A stretch of 16,315 bases of DNA, taken from contig CALGAA010000424.1 in assembly GCA_937952445.1 (NCBI GenBank), positions 1 to 16,315 on the forward strand. The letters are read 5' to 3'. A program made the translations under genes and the position numbers. Origin of the DNA: an uncultured Bacteroidota bacterium (GTDB taxonomy: Bacteria; Bacteroidota; Bacteroidia; Chitinophagales; Saprospiraceae). How positions within the stretch are numbered: the first letter of the stretch is position 1; each line of letters begins with the position of its first letter. Positions 12,704 to 16,315 of this stretch are shown piece by piece. The notes beneath the pieces were generated by a model that was given only the letters and a program-made list of their open reading frames with translations, was not told the DNA's origin and searched no databases.

Positions 12704-13291
12704 ATGGACGTTCAATATTTTATAGGTAATAAGGATCATAGTATCTATGCTGAAGAAATCTGTAAAGAAATTGAGAAATCAGCTAAAGTCCGGGGAACAG
12801 GAATCGCCAAACGCGAGCCCGAATACATTCGCAAAAAACTGGAAAGCGGAAACGCCATCATTGCGCTTGACGGCGACCAATTCGTCGGCTTTTGTTACAT
12901 TGAAATTTTTCAAGGGAAAAAATACGTGTCCAATTCGGGGCTGATCGTCAAGGACAGCTATCGGCAAATGGGAATCGCCAAGCAAATCAAGTACCGGGTT
13001 TTTGAGTTGGCCAGGGATAAATTTCCTCAAGCTCGTATCTTTGGGATTACCACGAGCCTCGCTGTGATGAAAATTAACAGCGAACTTGGGTACAAACCGG
13101 TCACGTACTCCGAACTTACTCAGGATGACGAATTTTGGAAGGGGTGCCAAAGTTGCCCCAATTACGACATTTTGATGCGTAACAATCGCAAAATGTGTTT
13201 GTGCACGGGTATGTTGGCTGCATCAAAAATAGAACAGATGAATAAAGAGTTAATGGATAAAAAATCAAAAGAGGATGAAAAACAACAATAA
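12704..13291 (+). CDS. GNAT N-acyltransferase of the arginine operon, candidate N-acylglutamate synthase
   Basis: This is a 195-residue Gcn5-type acyltransferase. The acyl-CoA pyrophosphate-binding motif is at about 84-95 (D-S-Y-R-Q-M-G-I-A-K-Q-I). The core strands include AIIALDGDQFVGFCYIEI (51-68) and ARIFGITTSLAVMKINSELGY (110-130). A C-terminal C148-x-x-C151 ... C165-x-C167 cluster follows, then a charged tail. A GNAT gene sits directly before argG in many Bacteroidota arginine clusters, and to my recollection its Bacteroides thetaiotaomicron counterpart was linked genetically to the first step, acylation of glutamate (acetyl or succinyl), in place of a classical ArgA or ArgJ. Neither of those is in the window. 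The choice of acetyl versus succinyl cannot be read from sequence. It overlaps argG by 17 nt. Confidence 0.85.
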   Translation: MDVQYFIGNKDHSIYAEEICKEIEKSAKVRGTGIAKREPEYIRKKLESGNAIIALDGDQFVGFCYIEIFQGKKYVSNSGLIVKDSYRQMGIAKQIKYRVFELARDKFPQARIFGITTSLAVMKINSELGYKPVTYSELTQDDEFWKGCQSCPNYDILMRNNRKMCLCTGMLAASKIEQMNKELMDKKSKEDEKQQ

Positions 13292-14480
13292 GCTCGTACT
13301 CGCCTACAGTGGAGGACTGGACACTTCCTATGCGGTCCGGTATCTCTCCGATCAGGGTTACGAGGTACACGCCGCTATGGTAGATACAGGAGGATTTGAC
13401 CCGGAAGATATCCGGGAAGCCAAAGAAAAAGCCCGAATCATGGGAGCAGCCACTTTCCGTGTTTTGGATGTTCAGGAATCTTACTATCAGCAGTGTATAA
13501 AATATCTTATTTTTGGAAACGTTCTCCGCAACAATACCTACCCCATGTCGGTTTCTGCAGAGCGAATGATACAGGCCCTGACCCTGGTTAAATTTGCCAA
13601 AGAAATTGGTGCAGGAGCCATCGCACATGGAAGTACAGCAGCCGGGAACGATCAGGTGCGGTTTGATCTCGTCTTTTCCGCGCTGGGCGATGACCTGGAG
13701 ATCATCACGCCGATTCGTGATCAGAATTTGTCCCGGGAAGAAGAAATGGCCTATCTCAATAAGCATGGCATCAAAATGGATTGGTCCAAAGCCAAATATT
13801 CCATCAACAAGGGCCTCTGGGGGACGAGTATCGGTGGTGCAGAAACCCTGACTTCAGACCAGGCCTTGCCAGAAGAAGCGTATCCCAGCCAATTAAAAAA
13901 ATCAGATAGCCAGGATATTGTGCTCCATTTTCAATTTGGAGAATTAACGGGCATCAACGGAAACCAATTCCCTTCCAGGGTTCAGGCCATCAAAAAACTC
14001 CAGGAAATTGCCCAGGATTATGCCATTGGCCGGGACATACACGTCGGGGATACCATCATCGGGATCAAGGGTCGGGTCGGTTTTGAAGCTGCTGCACCTA
14101 TGATTATTATCAAAGCCCATCACCTCCTGGAGAAACATACCCTATCCAAATGGCAGTTGTACTGGAAGGACCAACTCGCCAACTGGTATGGGATGATGAT
14201 CCACGAAGCCCGGTTTTTGGATCCGGTGATGCGCGATATTGAGGTCTTTTTGGAAAATTCTCAGCAAACCGTCAGCGGAGACGTTCGGGTGAGGCTTCTG
14301 CCCTACCGTTTTGAACTTCTGGGCATTTCTTCAGAAAACGATCTGATGAAATCCAAAGCGGGTCAGTACGGAGAAACCAATAAGGCCTGGAATGCGGAGG
14401 AAGCGAAAGGATTTATCAAAATTTACGGCAATCAGGATATAATATACCATCAAATTCATAAGTCAAAACATTCAGAATGA
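13275..14480 (+). CDS. argG: Argininosuccinate synthase
   Basis: This cytoplasmic enzyme condenses citrulline and aspartate with ATP to give argininosuccinate, the penultimate step of arginine synthesis. The 401-residue protein has the PP-loop AYSGGLDTS (10-18), then TYPMSVSAERMIQ, and the ATP/aspartate/citrulline block AIAHGSTAAGNDQVRFDLVF (about 115-134). The central region has WSKAKYSINKGLWGTSIGGAE, and SDSQDIVLHFQFGELTGING begins the C-terminal domain. The sequence type (HGSTxAGNDQVRF) is that of Bacteroidota ArgG. The start ATG lies inside the end of the GNAT gene, with a 17-nt overlap. The stop overlaps the argC start as ATGA. Both overlaps point to translational coupling along the operon. 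Confidence 0.96.
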   Translation: MKNNNKLVLAYSGGLDTSYAVRYLSDQGYEVHAAMVDTGGFDPEDIREAKEKARIMGAATFRVLDVQESYYQQCIKYLIFGNVLRNNTYPMSVSAERMIQALTLVKFAKEIGAGAIAHGSTAAGNDQVRFDLVFSALGDDLEIITPIRDQNLSREEEMAYLNKHGIKMDWSKAKYSINKGLWGTSIGGAETLTSDQALPEEAYPSQLKKSDSQDIVLHFQFGELTGINGNQFPSRVQAIKKLQEIAQDYAIGRDIHVGDTIIGIKGRVGFEAAAPMIIIKAHHLLEKHTLSKWQLYWKDQLANWYGMMIHEARFLDPVMRDIEVFLENSQQTVSGDVRVRLLPYRFELLGISSENDLMKSKAGQYGETNKAWNAEEAKGFIKIYGNQDIIYHQIHKSKHSE

Positions 14481-15439
14481 AAATCGCCATAGCCGGAAGT
14501 GCTGGATACACCGGAGGGGAACTCATCCGATTGTTGATCAATCATCCACATACCGAAATCACCCAAATACTGAGCCAAAGTCAGACGGGCAAGCCTGTTC
14601 ATGAAGTCCACCAGGACCTGGAAGGCCTGACAGATCTTCATTTCACCACTGAGCTGGATGATGATTTTGATGCACTCTTTTTATGTATGGGACACGGAAG
14701 AAGTGGTGATTTTTTGGCTAAAAACCAGATACCGGACGATAAAATCATCATCGATCTGTCCAACGAATTCCGCTTTAAAGCCGACAATCACAATTTTGTA
14801 TATGGATTGCCCGAATGGCAGCGTCACAAAATCAAAAACAGCCGGCGAATTGCGAATCCGGGGTGTTTTGCCACAGGAATACAACTTGCCTTACTCCCTT
14901 TGGCCCGTGAAGGGTTGATTAACGGAGACATCGCCACTACATCGATTACCGGATCGACGGGGGCTGGTTTGAGACCACGACCTACCACCCATTTTAGCTG
15001 GCGATCCAGTAACATTTCGATATATAAACTTGGAAATCACCAGCATATCCCGGAAGTATACCAAAGCATCAGAGATCTCCAGCCCGGTTACGACGCCGAC
15101 ATCATTATGGTTCCCATACGCGGTGATTTTAGCCGGGGCATCTTTTCGAGTATACACACAGATTCTACCCTGGAGGAAAAGGAGTTGGTCGACCTTTATC
15201 AGTCGTATTACGCTGACCATCCCTTTACCTTAGTGACCACCAAAGATCTGAATCTCAAAACGGTGGTGAATACCAACCGAGCGTATTTGAAGATTGACAA
15301 GATAGGCCACAAAGTTCACATTACCAGTACATTAGACAACCTCATCAAAGGAGCTTCGGGGCAGGCAGTACAAAATCTTAATCTGATGGCGGGATGGGAC
15401 GAAACAGCAGGTCTGACTCTCAAACCATCGGTATATTAA
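14477..15439 (+). CDS. argC: N-acetyl (or N-succinyl)-gamma-glutamyl-phosphate reductase
   Basis: This enzyme reduces N-acyl-gamma-glutamyl phosphate with NADPH to the N-acyl-glutamate semialdehyde, the third step of arginine synthesis. The 320-residue protein has the nucleotide-binding AIAGSAGYTGGELIRLL (4-20), LSNEFRF (94-100), VYGLPEW (108-114) and the catalytic Cys130 in RIANPGCFATGIQLALLPL. It also has TGSTGAGLRPRPTTHFSWR, HQHIPEV and a VPIRGDFSRGIF segment in the dimerisation domain. The length is normal for the type 1, Bacteroidota form. It overlaps argG by 4 nt (ATGA) and is followed by argD after 12 nt. The acyl group used depends on the upstream acyltransferase. Confidence 0.96.
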   Translation: MKIAIAGSAGYTGGELIRLLINHPHTEITQILSQSQTGKPVHEVHQDLEGLTDLHFTTELDDDFDALFLCMGHGRSGDFLAKNQIPDDKIIIDLSNEFRFKADNHNFVYGLPEWQRHKIKNSRRIANPGCFATGIQLALLPLAREGLINGDIATTSITGSTGAGLRPRPTTHFSWRSSNISIYKLGNHQHIPEVYQSIRDLQPGYDADIIMVPIRGDFSRGIFSSIHTDSTLEEKELVDLYQSYYADHPFTLVTTKDLNLKTVVNTNRAYLKIDKIGHKVHITSTLDNLIKGASGQAVQNLNLMAGWDETAGLTLKPSVY

Positions 15440-15451
15440 ACTATTACAACT

Positions 15452-16315
15452 ATGAAACTATTCGATGTATACCCCCGCTACCAGGTTCAGATCGAACGGG
15501 GCGAAGGCAATTACGTATTCGATGAAAATGGCCACAAATATCTTGACTTTTACGGAGGGCATGCGGTCATTAGCATCGGTCATAGTCACCCCCATTACAT
15601 CAAAAGGATTTCCAAACAACTTAAGAATATTGGGTTTTACAGTAATTCTGTGCTGATGCCTATTCAGGACGAACTGGCTCACAAACTCGGCCAGCAGTCC
15701 GGATATAGTGATTACGAGTTGTTTTTAGTCAACTCAGGGGCGGAAGCTGTAGAGAACGCTGTCAAACTGGCCTCATTCGGTAATAAACGCGAAAAAGTGA
15801 TCGCATTTTCGAATGCCTTCCACGGCAGAACTTCCGCAGCCGTCCAACTGACCGATAATCCTCGTATACAGGCGGCACTCAACCGGGGCATCGAGGTCAT
15901 CCGCCTCCCTTTGAATGATTTCGATCAGCTTCGATCGCACATGAACGAAGAAATAGCAGCCGTTATCGTAGAGGGGATCCAGGGTATTGGCGGCATGGAC
16001 GAACCTCAGCGGGAATTCCTGGAATTGATCCAATCCCTGACTCAGGAATACGGGTCAACTTTTATCCTCGATGAAATTCAAAGCGGATACGGCCGCACCG
16101 GATATTTCTTTGCACACCAAATTCATGACGAAGTAAAGCCCGACCTGATCACGGTCGCCAAAGGTATGGGAAATGGTTTCCCGGTCGGTGCCGTACTGAT
16201 CAACCCCCGGTTCAAAGCAACGCCGGGATTGCTGGGCACCACCTTCGGGGGGAATCAACTGGCCTGTGCCGCATCCCTCGCCGTACTGGAAGTTTTTGAA
16301 AAAGAAAAGGTTATC
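15452..16315 (+). CDS. argD: Acetylornithine/succinylornithine aminotransferase, 3' end cut by window
   Basis: The first 288 codons run to the window edge without a stop. The product transfers an amino group from glutamate to N-acyl-glutamate semialdehyde, giving N-acyl-ornithine. It is a class III PLP aminotransferase with VISIGHSHPHY (39-49), LVNSGAEAVENAVKLA (92-107), NAFHGRTSAAV (121-131), VIVEGIQGIGG (171-181), LDEIQSGYGRTG with Asp207, the PLP lysine K237 in TVAKGMGNGFPVGAV, and TTFGGNQLACAASLAVLE (263-280). It is clearly distinct from the rocD product 4 kb upstream, lacking the YSAVNQGH hallmark. The ATG lies 12 nt after the argC stop. About 90-100 residues are missing, judging from the family length near 380-400. 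Confidence 0.93.
   Translation, partial: MKLFDVYPRYQVQIERGEGNYVFDENGHKYLDFYGGHAVISIGHSHPHYIKRISKQLKNIGFYSNSVLMPIQDELAHKLGQQSGYSDYELFLVNSGAEAVENAVKLASFGNKREKVIAFSNAFHGRTSAAVQLTDNPRIQAALNRGIEVIRLPLNDFDQLRSHMNEEIAAVIVEGIQGIGGMDEPQREFLELIQSLTQEYGSTFILDEIQSGYGRTGYFFAHQIHDEVKPDLITVAKGMGNGFPVGAVLINPRFKATPGLLGTTFGGNQLACAASLAVLEVFEKEKVI

Noticed and set aside
13116..13766. Minus-strand 216-codon ORF
   Set aside because: It is antisense to the GNAT gene end and argG, both of which have clear family motifs, and its translation shows no recognisable domain.
1..16315. CRISPR array, toxin-antitoxin, restriction, phage or transposon modules
   Set aside because: I looked for spaced repeats, transposase or integrase motifs and paired small toxin genes on both strands and found none. 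The genes are core metabolism and conserved uncharacterised families.

Overview
The window looks like chromosomal DNA from a free-living member of the Bacteroidota, most likely a Saprospiria/Lewinella-type lineage. This placement is an inference from protein style. Supporting points are the GNAT-argG-argC-argD order, the argC and argininosuccinate synthase subtypes, the Fmt subtype, a TlpA-type redoxin with a large N-terminal domain, a Tat-exported Gfo/Idh/MocA oxidoreductase, AT-rich starts mostly without Shine-Dalgarno sequences, and TAnnTTTG-like -7 boxes upstream of several genes. I saw no rRNA, tRNA, CRISPR array, insertion sequence or phage gene. Most of the window is housekeeping metabolism.

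Left part (1-2113): a short heptad repeat, a small SCP2-type lipid-binding protein on the minus strand, then fmt (methionyl-tRNA formyltransferase) on the plus strand. fmt converges on a small putative membrane protein. Middle part (2114-9065), all minus strand: a TlpA-like thioredoxin-fold lipoprotein/periplasmic protein, a 458-bp gap with possible gene debris, mpl (muropeptide ligase), pdhB (pyruvate dehydrogenase E1 beta without its alpha partner), a Tat-signal oxidoreductase, a DUF697-SHOCT membrane-associated protein and a DinB-fold putative metalloenzyme. The last four genes are tightly packed (36 bp, 9 bp, then an 11-bp overlap) and could be one transcript.

Right part (9248-16315): a MazG-like NTP pyrophosphohydrolase on the minus strand diverges from coaE. 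coaE overlaps rocD (ornithine aminotransferase) by 4 nt. A zinc-less class III sirtuin (cobB type) follows. After a 330-bp AT-rich leader comes a translationally coupled arginine biosynthesis operon: GNAT acyltransferase (candidate first enzyme of the pathway), argG, argC and argD, the last cut by the window end. GNAT/argG overlap by 17 nt and argG/argC by 4 nt.

The most interesting region is the leader of the arginine operon (about 12520-12703). It has a plausible Bacteroidota promoter followed by a 25-codon ORF containing five arginine codons, then a 19-codon ORF whose stop codon directly abuts the GNAT start. The start and the end of the first small ORF contain sequences that can form mutually exclusive RNA helices. 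This is the layout expected for an arginine-sensing leader-peptide control element, but no convincing intrinsic terminator is visible, and the case rests on sequence reading only.
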